This document shows, piece by piece, positions 17,584 through 26,649 of a DNA stretch of 64,000 nt. Made by a program: the position numbers and the translations under genes. Source of the DNA: Blastococcus litoris (GTDB lineage Bacteria; Actinomycetota; Actinomycetes; Mycobacteriales; Geodermatophilaceae); assembly GCF_003075095.1 (NCBI RefSeq), contig NZ_QCZF01000010.1, forward strand, positions 1 through 64,000. The letters run 5' to 3'. The notes below the pieces were generated by a model. That model worked only from the letters and a program-made list of their open reading frames with translations, was not told the DNA's origin and did no database searches. Each line of letters opens with the position of its first letter. Positions within the stretch are counted from its first letter, which is position 1.

Positions 17584-18276
17584 ATGACGACGTTCGTGCT
17601 CGTGCCCGGCGCAGGCGGCGACACCCTCTTCTGGCACCGGCTGGTGGCCGAGCTCGAACGGCGCGGGCACGAGGCGCTGCCCGTCGAGCTGCCGGTCCGC
17701 GACGACTCGGCGGGGCTGGCCGCCTACGCCGACCGCGTCGTCGAGGTGGTCGGCGACCGCTCCCCCGTCGTCCTCGTCGCGCAGTCGATGGGTGGGCTCA
17801 CCGCTCCGCTGGTCTGCGAGCGGGTGCCGGTGCAGCTGCTGGTCCTGCTCAACGCCATGGTGCCGCTGCCCGGGGAGACCGGCGGCGAGTGGTGGTCGGT
17901 CACCGGCCAGGGCGAGGCGGCCGCGGCCTACCGGCAGAGCCTGGGCCTGCCCGCCGACCTCGACGAGGACGCGACGTACTTCCACGACGTCCCGCCCGAG
18001 GTGGTCGCGCGGTACACCGACCAGGAGTTCGCCCAGTCCGGGCGGCCGTTCGAGGACCCGTGGCCGCTGGACCGGTGGCCCGACGTCCCGACCCGCGTCG
18101 TCGCCGGCCGCGACGACCGGCTGTTCCCGGTCGACTTCCAGCGGAAGGTCGCCGCCGAGCGGCTCGGTCTCGACGTCGACGAGGTCCCGGGCGGGCACTG
18201 CGCAGCGCTGAGCCGGCCGGTGGAGCTGGCCGACCTGCTGGAGAGCTACCTCGGCTCGCGGGAGGGGCCGAGGTAG
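17584..18276 (+). CDS. alpha/beta hydrolase (esterase)
   Basis: 230 aa hydrolase with oxyanion-hole region FVLVPGAGGDTLFWHRL, nucleophile Ser in LVAQSMGGLTAPL (about residue 67), Asp in VVAGRDDRLFPVDF and His in EVPGGHCAALS. This matches the small salicylate-esterase/hydroxynitrile-lyase-like branch of the fold. The physiological substrate is unknown. Its last ten codons overlap the opposing DUF6191 gene. Confidence 0.87.
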   Translation: MTTFVLVPGAGGDTLFWHRLVAELERRGHEALPVELPVRDDSAGLAAYADRVVEVVGDRSPVVLVAQSMGGLTAPLVCERVPVQLLVLLNAMVPLPGETGGEWWSVTGQGEAAAAYRQSLGLPADLDEDATYFHDVPPEVVARYTDQEFAQSGRPFEDPWPLDRWPDVPTRVVAGRDDRLFPVDFQRKVAAERLGLDVDEVPGGHCAALSRPVELADLLESYLGSREGPR

Positions 18277-18560
18277 GCCACGCCGCCGTCGAGGTCGATC
18301 CTCGCGTGGGGCGGGGCGCCGTCCTCGACGTCGTCGCGGCGCAGCTCCCGGACCCGCTGCTCCTCCAGGTCCAGGGCCTTGCCGGGGAACAGCGCGGCGG
18401 AGAAGACGTCCATCCCGCCCGCCGACAGCGCGTGCCGACGGCGCCCGTGCAGCCGGCTGCGACGTCCGAGCCGCGACCAGGCATGCTCGGCCGTCGCGAG
18501 GACGACGAGCAGGACCACCAGTCCTGGCAGCGTCAGCGCGAAGAGCGCACCGGCACCCAT
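18246..18560 (-). CDS. DUF6191-type membrane protein
   Basis: 104 aa with one N-terminal transmembrane helix (LFALTLPGLVVLLVVLATAEHAW) followed by a basic stretch and the segment GMDVFSAALFPGKALDLEEQRVRELRRDDVEDGAPP, which I associate with DUF6191 proteins of Actinobacteria. Function unknown. The 3' end overlaps the convergent hydrolase gene by 31 bases. Confidence 0.75.
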   Translation of the reverse strand: MGAGALFALTLPGLVVLLVVLATAEHAWSRLGRRSRLHGRRRHALSAGGMDVFSAALFPGKALDLEEQRVRELRRDDVEDGAPPHARIDLDGGVAYLGPSREPR

Positions 18561-18657
18561 GCCGCCACGCTAACGCCTCCGGCCCTGCCCGCGGCCCCGG
18601 CCGGGCACAATGGTCGGTTCCGCGCGGAGGCGCGCAGCCCAGCAGGAAGAGGAGAGC

Positions 18658-20967
18658 TTGACGACGGTACGGCCCGAGGCTGCCCACGCGGCCGACCTGG
18701 CGGCGGAACAGCACTACGTGAGCGGCCTCTACGCCCGGCTCGACGAGCTGCGTGCCCGCACCGTGGGGCGCCTCGAGGAGCAGCTGGCCCTCGTCCCGCA
18801 CAACCCGCAGGCCATCGGTGAGCGCGAGGCGCAGGTCGAGCTGCACACCCAGCGCATCGTCGCGCTCGACGCCGCCGAGAGCGGCCTGTGCTTCGGCCGC
18901 CTCGACCGCCACGAGAGCGACGTGCCGCGGTACATCGGCCGGATCGGGCTCTCGGCCGAGGACGGCCGCGAGGAGCCGCTGCTGGTCGACTGGCGGGCCC
19001 CCGCGGCGCAGTCGTTCTACACCGCCACTCCCCTGCACGACCTCGGCGTGCGCCGCCGTCGGCACATCCGGACCCGCGGCCGCACCGTCGACTCGATCGC
19101 CGACGAGACGCTCGACCTCACCGCGCCGGAGGTCGCCGAACGCGCCGGTCCGGCCAGCGAGTCGGTGCTGCTCGCCGCGCTGAACGCGACCCGCACCGGC
19201 CGGATGACCGACATCGTCCGCACCATCCAGGCCGAGCAGGACCGGATCATCCGGGCCGACGCCCGCGGCGTGGTCGTCGTCCAGGGCGGTCCAGGCACCG
19301 GGAAGACCGCCGTCGCGCTGCACCGCGCGGCCTACCTGCTCTACACCCACCGCGAGCGGCTGGCCCGCAGCGGCCTGCTCGTCGTCGGCCCCACCCGGAC
19401 CTTCCTCCGCTACATCGCCGACGTGCTGCCCTCCCTCGGCGAGACCGGCGTCGTCCTCGCCGACCTCGCCGGGCTGCGCCCCGGCATGCGGGCCGACGCC
19501 GTCGAGCGGCCGGAGGTGGCCGAGGTGAAGGGCCGGCTGGCGATGGCCGACGTCGTCGCCGCCGCCGTCCGCAACCGCCAGGCGGTCCTCGACCGGCCGG
19601 CCGAGCTGGTCATCGACGGCACCCCGCTGCGGTTCACCAAGGCCGACGCGGCGCGCGTCCGCTCCCGCGCCCGGGCCGCCTCGCGCCTGCACAACGAGGC
19701 GCGCCCCGCCGCGGCCCGCACGGTGATCGAGCTGGTGGCCCGCAAGTACGCCGACAAGCTGGGCGAGAACGTGCTCGGCGGCGCGAACCTGCTCGGGGAG
19801 GGCGACGTCGCCGCGCTGCGCCGCGAGGTCGCCGCCGAGCCCGCCGTCCACCGCCTGGTCGACCGGCTCTGGCCGCGGCTCACCGCCGAGCGGCTGGTCA
19901 CCGACCTGCTCGCCTCCCCGGACCGGCTGGCCGCCGCGGCGCCCGGCTGGAGCGAGGCCGACCTCGCGCTGCTGCAGCGTCCGGCCTCCGCGCCGTGGAC
20001 GCCGGCCGACGTCCCGCTGCTCGACGAGGCCGACGAACTGCTCGGCGTGGACGACTCGGTGCAGCGGGCGGCCGACCGCCGCGAGGAGCGGCGCCGGCTG
20101 CGGCACGCCCAGGAGACCCTCGACCTGCTGCACGGCTCGCGCTCGCAGGACAGCGAGACCGCGGACGAGTCCGAGGAGCTCAGCGCCGGCGACCTGCTCG
20201 ACGCCGAGGGCCTCGCGGAGCGCCAGGAGGTCTCCGACACCCGGTCGACCGCCGAGCGCGCGGCCGCCGACCGCACCTGGACCTACGGGCACGTCATCGT
20301 CGACGAGGCGCAGGAGCTCTCGGCCATGGCGTGGCGGCTGCTGCTGCGCCGGTGCCCGACCCGGTCGATGACGCTCGTCGGCGACGTCGCCCAGACCGGC
20401 TCCGCCGCCGGCGCCTCGAGCTGGGCGCAGGTGCTCACCCCGCACCTCGGGCAGGGCTGGCGGCTGGAGGAGCTGACCGTCAACTACCGGACGCCGGCGG
20501 AGATCATGGCCGTGGCCGACGACGTGCTCGCCGCCGGTGGCACGGGCGGGACGACGGCCCAGGCGGTGCGCTCGACCGGGGTGCCGCCGTGGTCGCAGCG
20601 GGTGTCCCCGGAGGGTCTGGCGGACGCCGTCGCCGAAGCCGCCGCCGAGTTCGACAAGGAGGAGGGCACCCTCGCCGTCGTCGTCCCACCCAGCCGGTTC
20701 GGCGCGCTGGCCGACGCGGTGCGGTCCCGCCTCCCGGAGACCAGCACCGACGGCGAGCTGACCACCGGTCCCGCGGTGCTGGTGCCCGAGGCGGTCAAGG
20801 GGCTGGAGTTCGACTCGGTCCTCGTCGTCGACCCGGTCGCGATCCTCGAGGAGGGGGTGCGCGGGCACAACGACCTGTACGTGGCCCTCACCCGCGCCAC
20901 CCAGCGGCTCGGCGTCGTCCACCCCGGCGAGCTGCCCGCGATGCTCTCGGGGCTCGACCCCCGCTGA
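18658..20967 (+). CDS. helR: HelR/HelD-type RNA polymerase recycling ATPase
   Basis: UvrD/Rep-like superfamily 1 motor of 769 aa that binds RNA polymerase and removes it from stalled or rifamycin-bound complexes. An N-terminal coiled coil (about residues 1-60) precedes Walker A GGPGTGKTAVAL (about residue 210), Walker B VIVDEAQELSAMAW, the arginine-finger region VNYRTPAEIM and the C-terminal VALTRATQRLGVVH. Length and motifs agree with actinobacterial HelD/HelR. The TTG at 18658 is chosen because GAGGAG stands just upstream; ATG at 18610 would add 16 residues of low-quality sequence. Whether it confers rifampicin tolerance is untested. Confidence 0.87.
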   Translation: MTTVRPEAAHAADLAAEQHYVSGLYARLDELRARTVGRLEEQLALVPHNPQAIGEREAQVELHTQRIVALDAAESGLCFGRLDRHESDVPRYIGRIGLSAEDGREEPLLVDWRAPAAQSFYTATPLHDLGVRRRRHIRTRGRTVDSIADETLDLTAPEVAERAGPASESVLLAALNATRTGRMTDIVRTIQAEQDRIIRADARGVVVVQGGPGTGKTAVALHRAAYLLYTHRERLARSGLLVVGPTRTFLRYIADVLPSLGETGVVLADLAGLRPGMRADAVERPEVAEVKGRLAMADVVAAAVRNRQAVLDRPAELVIDGTPLRFTKADAARVRSRARAASRLHNEARPAAARTVIELVARKYADKLGENVLGGANLLGEGDVAALRREVAAEPAVHRLVDRLWPRLTAERLVTDLLASPDRLAAAAPGWSEADLALLQRPASAPWTPADVPLLDEADELLGVDDSVQRAADRREERRRLRHAQETLDLLHGSRSQDSETADESEELSAGDLLDAEGLAERQEVSDTRSTAERAAADRTWTYGHVIVDEAQELSAMAWRLLLRRCPTRSMTLVGDVAQTGSAAGASSWAQVLTPHLGQGWRLEELTVNYRTPAEIMAVADDVLAAGGTGGTTAQAVRSTGVPPWSQRVSPEGLADAVAEAAAEFDKEEGTLAVVVPPSRFGALADAVRSRLPETSTDGELTTGPAVLVPEAVKGLEFDSVLVVDPVAILEEGVRGHNDLYVALTRATQRLGVVHPGELPAMLSGLDPR

Positions 20968-20976
20968 ACGCACGAA

Positions 20977-21004
20977 GGGCCCGGCAGCCGCAGCTGCCGG
21001 GCCC
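20977..21004. terminator. bidirectional hairpin terminator
   Basis: 11-bp perfect stem GGGCCCGGCAG / CTGCCGGGCCC with a 6-base loop between convergent helR and the membrane-protein gene. No T-tract follows. Confidence 0.75.
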
Positions 21005-21017
21005 CTGTGCGCGTGGG

Positions 21018-21707
21018 TCACATGCGGGCCCACACCTCGTCGCGGGTCTTCAGGACGATCAGACCGGCCCAGCCGAGGCCCACCGCGACGAGCCCGGTGC
21101 CGATCGAGGGCAGCCACGGGTCGCCGGAGAACATCGTGAAGACGACCCAGCCGACCACGTTGAGCACCAGCGGGTAGACCGGGATGGCACGCGCCCGCCA
21201 GGCGGCGTAGACGGCCAGGTTGACGCCGAGGGCGATGCCGAACACGCTGCTGGCCGCGATGATCGCGCCCTGGCCGTAGCTCCCGGCGAGGTTCCAGATG
21301 TCGAGCGCCTGGTCGGCCGGCAGCGAGTTGGCCAGCGCCACGTCGTAGAAGTCGACGACGATGATCCCGGACAGGCCCGAGCCGAGGCCGGCCAGCACCA
21401 TGGCCACGAGCGACGTCCGCGGTGCGCCCCGGCGGGCCAGGCGGACCAGGGTGAAGGCCGCCGGGACCAGCAGCAGGTAGCCGAAGTGCAGGACGACGGC
21501 CGCCCACAGGATGTTCGTCCTGTGGTCCACGCCGGTCTGCAGGTACTCGGCGTGCGTCTCGTTCTGGTACGGGATCATCAGCAGGCTGACGCAGGTCAGC
21601 GTGCCGGCGCCGAGCAGGGACAGCGCCCCGCCGATCCGGCGGAACCGGGTCTGCGGCTTGAGGTCGGTGGCCGCCGCGGTGGGTGCCGGCTCGGTGGTCG
21701 TGGTCAT
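21018..21707 (-). CDS. DUF4386-like multipass membrane protein
   Basis: 229 aa with about six transmembrane helices (RIGGALSLLGAGTLTCVSLL, ILWAAVVLHFGYLLLVPAAF, SLVAMVLAGLGSGLSGIIV and three more in the C-terminal half). The overall layout is like DUF4386 membrane proteins, whose function is unknown. The ATG at 21707 precedes a Thr/Ala-rich cytoplasmic start (MTTTTEPAPTAAATDL). It follows the hemerythrin-like gene on the same strand with a 143-base gap, so it may be in the same unit. Confidence 0.78.
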   Translation of the reverse strand: MTTTTEPAPTAAATDLKPQTRFRRIGGALSLLGAGTLTCVSLLMIPYQNETHAEYLQTGVDHRTNILWAAVVLHFGYLLLVPAAFTLVRLARRGAPRTSLVAMVLAGLGSGLSGIIVVDFYDVALANSLPADQALDIWNLAGSYGQGAIIAASSVFGIALGVNLAVYAAWRARAIPVYPLVLNVVGWVVFTMFSGDPWLPSIGTGLVAVGLGWAGLIVLKTRDEVWARM

Positions 21708-21850
21708 CGGGATCGGGTCCTTCCAGGGGTTCGAGGGGTTCTGCGGTGTCAGGGAGAACCCTCGTGCGCCCCGCGTCCCCGATCCCAGGGACGGCCGTCC
21801 CGAACTCCCGGGCAGCTGTGTCCGGGAGGGCCGTCCCGGCCCGGCTCGCC

Positions 21851-22579
21851 TCAGCCCGCCGTCGCGTAGCGGAACGCGGCCCGCTCCTTGCGCTCGAACG
21901 GACGGCGGAAGGCCAGCGACCACAGGGTGTGCGCGGGCCGGCCGAGGAATGCGGCCGCCGCGGTCCGCCCCTCGGCCGGCAGGTCGTGCATGACCCACGC
22001 GAGCGTGAACGGGATGAGCTTGGCCGGGTAGCCGGCGCCGACCTGCTTGTCGATCCGCGCCCAGTCGGCCGGGGTGAGGAAGCGCTGCACCAGGGCGAGG
22101 GCGTCGCGCTCCTCGTGCCCGAGGTGGGCGCCCAGCCTCTCCCGGGTCCGCGTCAGGTCCGCCACGAGCGCGGCGTGCGCCGCCTCGTCGGCCCGCTCGG
22201 CCAGCGTCGCGAAGCCGCGCGCGCAGGCCTCGAGCATGGGGTCGATCTCGCCGTGCTCGGCCTCCATCGCCTCCAGCGTCGCCAGGTCCTCCGGCGACCC
22301 GCCCTTCTCCACGGCGGCGACCAGCTCCGGCCAGATGAACCTGTCCTCGCCGCTGTGGTGGTGGTGCAGGATCGTCGCGAAGCGCTGCCAGCGCTGGTCC
22401 AGGGCCTGCCACGTGGCCCGGTCGGCCACCGGGGTCCCGCGCACCGCGCCGGCGAAATTACCCAGGTCGCGCCGGAACGCGTGGTGCATCAGGAACATCG
22501 GCGTGAGGTCCACCGGGCCGTCGGGCGCCGCGGCCTGCCCGGGGAGCGTCAACTGGCCCTGCGTGGAAGTGCTGGTCAT
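21851..22579 (-). CDS. hemerythrin-like domain protein
   Basis: 242 aa helical protein with the HHE-type pattern: FLMHHAFRRDL (about residue 30), ILHHHHSGEDRFIWPELV (about residue 70), EHGEIDPML and LGAHLGHEERDALALV. Together these can supply five to seven His/Glu ligands for a di-iron site. It is unlike the 16570 protein in detail, so the two are paralogous at family level only. GAGAGGGAA precedes the ATG at a longer than usual distance. Confidence 0.85.
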   Translation of the reverse strand: MTSTSTQGQLTLPGQAAAPDGPVDLTPMFLMHHAFRRDLGNFAGAVRGTPVADRATWQALDQRWQRFATILHHHHSGEDRFIWPELVAAVEKGGSPEDLATLEAMEAEHGEIDPMLEACARGFATLAERADEAAHAALVADLTRTRERLGAHLGHEERDALALVQRFLTPADWARIDKQVGAGYPAKLIPFTLAWVMHDLPAEGRTAAAAFLGRPAHTLWSLAFRRPFERKERAAFRYATAG

Positions 22580-22708
22580 CGGGGGTTCCCTCTCGTGGGC
22601 GGCCGCCTGCCGGCCGGCTCGCGGTGACTGTCGCGGTCACCACTTGGAGGGCGCTGAAAGGTGACTGGGATACCGGGGGCTGTCCGAAACCGGACCCCGC
22701 CGGGCAGG

Positions 22709-24709
22709 ATGTCGCCCGTGCGTCGCTGGGTGCCGGGCCTGCTCGCCGCCCTCGGCGTCGGGTGCACGCTCGCCGCGGTCGCCGTGGGCGCCCTCGTCGC
22801 GGACGCCCGTCCCGTGGACGCCGGCGACGCCACCCTCGGCCTGCTCTACCCGCTCGTCGCCGCGCTGGTCCTCCGGCGGCAGCCGGGCAACCTGGTCGGC
22901 CGGCTCCTCATGGTCAGCGTGGTGACCGGGCCGTACCTGCTGGCCGCCCAGTACCTCGTGCTGACCGGGAGCACCGAGGGGGCGCTCGGTGGGCTCGCCG
23001 CGTGGCTGACCGCCTGGGGCTTCGTCCCCTACTACGTGATCGTCGCGCTCGTCCCGCTCTACTTCCCCGACGGCACCCTGCCCTCGCCGCGGTGGCGCCC
23101 GATCGCGCGCGTGCTGGCCACCGTGGTGGCCGTCGGCACGGTGGCCGCCATGTTCCGCAGCGGCCCGCTCGACTACGCCCCGCAGTTCCAGAACCCGCTC
23201 GCCGTCGGGCTCTGGGTGAACGTGATCCTGCTCGCCTGCTCGTTCACCGCCTTCCTCGTCGGCGGCGCGGTCGGCGTCGCCGCCCAGCTGGTCCGCATGC
23301 GGCGCGCCGAGGGCGTGCAGCGCACCCGCCTGCAGTGGCTGCTCCTCGGCGAGTCCGTGCTCTTCGTCTGCGTCACCGCCTCGCTGGTGCTCGACCTGCC
23401 GGTGATCTCGAGCGCGCTGTTCGCCGTCGGCTTCGCCGCCCTGCCGGTGGCGGTGGCGGTCGCGGTGCTGCGGCACGGGCTCTTCGACGTCGGCCTCGTG
23501 GTCAGCCGCGCCGTGGTGTTCAGCGTGCTCTCCGGGCTGCTGCTCATCGGCTACGCCGTGCTGGTCGCCGTCGTCGGCGAGCTGAGCGCCGGGGAGCGCC
23601 GGTTCGCCGTGGCGGCGGCCGCCCTCGCCTCGCTGGCCGCGGCGGCCGGCTGGGAACGCGCCCAGCGCGCCGTCGACCGGCTGCTCTACGGCGAGCGGCG
23701 CGACCCGCTCGCCGTCGCCACCCGGCTGGGGACGACGCTGGACTCCGCCGCCGCCCCCGCCGAGGCCCTGCAGGCGCTGGCCGACGAGACCGCCCGCGCG
23801 CTGCGGCTCCCCCGCGTCGAGATCGTGCCCGCCGATCCGCGGCTGCCCTCGGCCGCCTCCGCCGGCACCCCGCGGCTCGAGGGCCCGGCCGACGTCCTGC
23901 CGCTGGTCTCGCTCGGCCGCGAGGTGGGGCGGCTGTCGGTCAGCCACCGGCATCCCGGCGAGCGGTGGCGGCGCTCGGAGAAGGACGCCCTGGACGACGC
24001 CGCCCGCCGGGCCGCCGCCCTGGTCTGGGCCGCCGGCCTGGTCGCCGACCTGCAGGCCGGCCGCGAGCGGATCGTGGCCGGGCGCGAGGAGGAGCGCCGC
24101 CGGCTGCGGCACGACCTGCACGACGGCGTCGGCCCCGAGCTGGCCGGCATGGCGCTCCAGCTGGAGCGGCTCGCCGGGAAGCTCTCCGACGACCCCGACC
24201 TCGCCGCGCTGGCCGGACGGCTGCGCGACCAGATGCGCCGCACGGTGGCCGCCGTGCGGCGCGCCGTCGACGACCTCCGGCCGCCGGCGCTGGACGAGCT
24301 GGGCCTGGTCGAGGCCCTCCGCGAGCACGTCGCCGCCTACCGGCTCCCGGTCCCCGCCGGCGGCCCGGCCGGCCAGGAGGACGCCCGCGTGACGGTCACC
24401 GCCGGCGACCTGCCCGACCTGCGCGCCGCGGTCGAGGTGGCCGCGTACCGGATCGCGACCGAGGCCGTGGCCAACGCCGTCCGCCACGCCGGTGCCTCGT
24501 CGTGCACCGTCTCGCTCGACCTCTCCGGCGACGATCTGCTCGTGGAGATCACCGACGACGGGCGCGGGGTCGCGGCCGACGCCGTGCCCGGTGTGGGCTC
24601 GACGAGCATGCGGGAGCGGGCCGCCGAGCTCGGCGGCTCGCTGGACGTGACGTCGGCCGCCGGGGCCGGGACGACGGTCCGCGCCCGGCTGCCGCTGGTG
24701 GCCCGGTGA
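22709..24709 (+). CDS. NarL-type sensor histidine kinase, multipass membrane
   Basis: 666 aa. The N-terminal half has about eight hydrophobic segments (GLLAALGVGCTLAAVAVGAL first, up to about residue 320), a signalling linker follows, then HisKA_3 with phospho-acceptor His471 in RHDLHDGVGPELAG, and a HATPase_c domain with EAVANAVRHAGA (N box), DDGRGV and GTTVRARLPL. The membrane-embedded sensor suggests a lipid or membrane signal. Start ATG at 22709; a GTG at 22661 would add 16 residues. It overlaps the response-regulator gene as GTGA. Confidence 0.9.
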   Translation: MSPVRRWVPGLLAALGVGCTLAAVAVGALVADARPVDAGDATLGLLYPLVAALVLRRQPGNLVGRLLMVSVVTGPYLLAAQYLVLTGSTEGALGGLAAWLTAWGFVPYYVIVALVPLYFPDGTLPSPRWRPIARVLATVVAVGTVAAMFRSGPLDYAPQFQNPLAVGLWVNVILLACSFTAFLVGGAVGVAAQLVRMRRAEGVQRTRLQWLLLGESVLFVCVTASLVLDLPVISSALFAVGFAALPVAVAVAVLRHGLFDVGLVVSRAVVFSVLSGLLLIGYAVLVAVVGELSAGERRFAVAAAALASLAAAAGWERAQRAVDRLLYGERRDPLAVATRLGTTLDSAAAPAEALQALADETARALRLPRVEIVPADPRLPSAASAGTPRLEGPADVLPLVSLGREVGRLSVSHRHPGERWRRSEKDALDDAARRAAALVWAAGLVADLQAGRERIVAGREEERRRLRHDLHDGVGPELAGMALQLERLAGKLSDDPDLAALAGRLRDQMRRTVAAVRRAVDDLRPPALDELGLVEALREHVAAYRLPVPAGGPAGQEDARVTVTAGDLPDLRAAVEVAAYRIATEAVANAVRHAGASSCTVSLDLSGDDLLVEITDDGRGVAADAVPGVGSTSMRERAAELGGSLDVTSAAGAGTTVRARLPLVAR

Positions 24710-25359
24710 GTGCGCCGATCCGGGTGGTCGTCGTCGACGACCACCCGCTGTACCGCGAGGGCGTGGCCGACGCGCTCGGCGACGCCGACGACATCGACGT
24801 CGTGGGGACAGCGGCCGACGGCGAGTCCGGCGTGGCCGTCGTCGACGAGGTGCGCCCGGACGTCGTTCTCATGGACCTCCGGATGCCCGGTGGCGGCGGG
24901 CTGCCGGCGACCACCGCGATCGCCGCACGGCACCCCGGCACCGCGGTCGTCGTGCTGACGATGAGCGACGACGACGACTCGGTGTTCGCCGCTCTCCGCG
25001 CCGGCGCGCGCGGCTACCTGCTCAAGGAGAGCGAGGGCGCCGACATCGCGCGGGCAGTGCGGGCAGCCGCCCGCTCGGAGGCGGTGTTCGGCCCGCGCAT
25101 CGCCGACCGCGTGCTGGCGTTCTTCGCGAACTCGCGGGCCCGCGCCGCCGCGGTGCCCTTCCCCGAGCTCACCGATCGCGAGCGCGAGGTGCTCGACCTG
25201 GTCGCGCACGGGCTGCCGAACGCGGCGATCGCGGCCCGGCTGTTCCTGTCGGAGAAGACGGTGCGCAACCGGGTGTCCGACGTGCTGACCAAGCTGCACG
25301 CCGCCAGCCGCGCCGAGGCCGTGGCCCTGGCCCGCGACGCGGGGCTCGGCCCTAGCTGA
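24706..25359 (+). CDS. NarL/FixJ-family response regulator
   Basis: 217 aa. Receiver domain at residues 5-122 with acidic pocket DDH, phospho-acceptor Asp57 (VVLMDLRMPGG) and Lys in GYLLKES. The LuxR-type helix-turn-helix is at about residues 150-210 (LTDREREVLDLVAHGLPNAAIA, SEKTVRNRVSDVLTKL). The GTG start overlaps the kinase stop, so kinase and regulator form one pair. Its 3' end overlaps the convergent P450 gene by eight bases. Confidence 0.94.
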   Translation: MSAPIRVVVVDDHPLYREGVADALGDADDIDVVGTAADGESGVAVVDEVRPDVVLMDLRMPGGGGLPATTAIAARHPGTAVVVLTMSDDDDSVFAALRAGARGYLLKESEGADIARAVRAAARSEAVFGPRIADRVLAFFANSRARAAAVPFPELTDREREVLDLVAHGLPNAAIAARLFLSEKTVRNRVSDVLTKLHAASRAEAVALARDAGLGPS

Positions 25360-26599
25360 CGCCGGCGGTCACCCGGAGGACGACGCCGCTGGCCGGCCTC
25401 GCCGGGATCCGGTGCAGCGCGATGGTGAGATCCTGCTCCGGGACCTCGACCTGCAGCCGCGCCAGCCGGACCGCCAGCGCCGACAGCAGCGCGACGGTGA
25501 GCTGCTCGCCCGGGCAGCGGTGGTTGGTGCGCGGGTCGCCGCCGCCCTGCGGGATCAGCTCGAAGGCGCCGATCTCCCGAGCCAGGAAGCGCTCCGGCCG
25601 GAACGCGTACGGGTCGCCCCAGAGGTCGGGGTCGTGGTTCTGCCCGTACAGGTCGAGCAGCACCATCGAGTCCTTCGGGATCCGGACGCCGTCCCACTCG
25701 ACCTCGCGCGGCGCCCGGCCGCCGATGAACGGGGCGAACGGGTAGAACCGGCGGACCTCGTGCGCCCAGGCCTCCGCGAACGCGGGGTCGCCGTCGGCGA
25801 GCCGCTTGCGGTTCTCCGGCCAGCGGATCAGCGCGTGCCCGGAGAACGCCGCGAACCAGGCGACGGCGGTGGTCGGCCGGATGATGTTGAGCAGCTCCAC
25901 CGCGGCGACCCGCGGGTCCAGCCGCTCGCCATCGGCGTCCCGGTGCCGCGCGACCACCTCGACCGCCGATCCGGACGGCACCGTGACCGCGCCGTGCCGG
26001 ACGTCGCGGACGAGCTGCGCCAGCCAGGCCTCGCGCCGGCCCCGGGCCCGGCGGGCGCGGACGTGCCGCGGACCGCCGCTGGCGAAGCCGTCGACCATCG
26101 CCACCAGGTCGCGGGCGAGGCCCGGGACCTCGTCCTCGGCGAGGGGGATGCCGGCCCAGCGGGTGACGGCGCCCGCGAGAACCCTCGCCGCCTGGTCGAT
26201 CAGCACGATCTCGGAGCGGCTCGCCCACCGCGGCACAGCGGCGTCCCACGCCGCCTCCACCTGCTCCACCAGCGAGGCGATGCCGTCCTCGCGCATGAGC
26301 AGACCGATGAACATCGACTTGCGCACCCGGTGCGCCTCGCCGTCCAGTGTGTGCACCGCGCCCTTGCCGAACAGCGTCCCCTGCACCGGCTCCGGGATCG
26401 CGTGCGCCCGGTGGACGTGGTCCTCGTCGTACAGGAAGCGAGCGGCGTCGGGCCCCTCGATGGCGGTCACCGGGAGCCCGCCGAGCCGGGCGCCGACGGT
26501 CCGCCGGCCGGTCGCCCGCCGCCGGTCGGGCAGCCAGCCGTACCCGCGGGTCAGCAGCTGCAGGGCGTTCTCGGGACGACGCGCCTTCGGTCCGGGCAT
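25352..26599 (-). CDS. CYP152-type cytochrome P450 fatty-acid peroxygenase
   Basis: H2O2-driven P450 of 415 aa expected to hydroxylate or decarboxylate fatty acids without a reductase. Heme-ligand Cys362 lies in NHRCPGEQ. Arg241-Pro (NIIRPTTAV) replaces the usual acid-alcohol pair of the I helix, exactly where Bacillus P450-BS-beta has the Arg242 that binds the substrate carboxylate. Other family signatures are GPRHVRARRAR, EVRRFYPFAPFIGG and LIPQGGGD. ATG at 26599 has a poor ribosome site, and GTG three codons earlier is possible. No ferredoxin or reductase gene is adjacent, consistent with peroxide use. It is convergent with the two-component system. Confidence 0.92.
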   Translation of the reverse strand: MPGPKARRPENALQLLTRGYGWLPDRRRATGRRTVGARLGGLPVTAIEGPDAARFLYDEDHVHRAHAIPEPVQGTLFGKGAVHTLDGEAHRVRKSMFIGLLMREDGIASLVEQVEAAWDAAVPRWASRSEIVLIDQAARVLAGAVTRWAGIPLAEDEVPGLARDLVAMVDGFASGGPRHVRARRARGRREAWLAQLVRDVRHGAVTVPSGSAVEVVARHRDADGERLDPRVAAVELLNIIRPTTAVAWFAAFSGHALIRWPENRKRLADGDPAFAEAWAHEVRRFYPFAPFIGGRAPREVEWDGVRIPKDSMVLLDLYGQNHDPDLWGDPYAFRPERFLAREIGAFELIPQGGGDPRTNHRCPGEQLTVALLSALAVRLARLQVEVPEQDLTIALHRIPARPASGVVLRVTAGVS

Positions 26600-26649
26600 G
26601 GGGGACACGGTGCCCCGGGGTCGCCGGCGGCAACCACTCCGGGAGCGGG

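Noticed and set aside
17551-21507. 1318-codon minus-strand frame over the esterase, DUF6191 and HelR genes
   Set aside because: Antisense of well-supported genes, low-complexity translation; typical GC-rich artefact.
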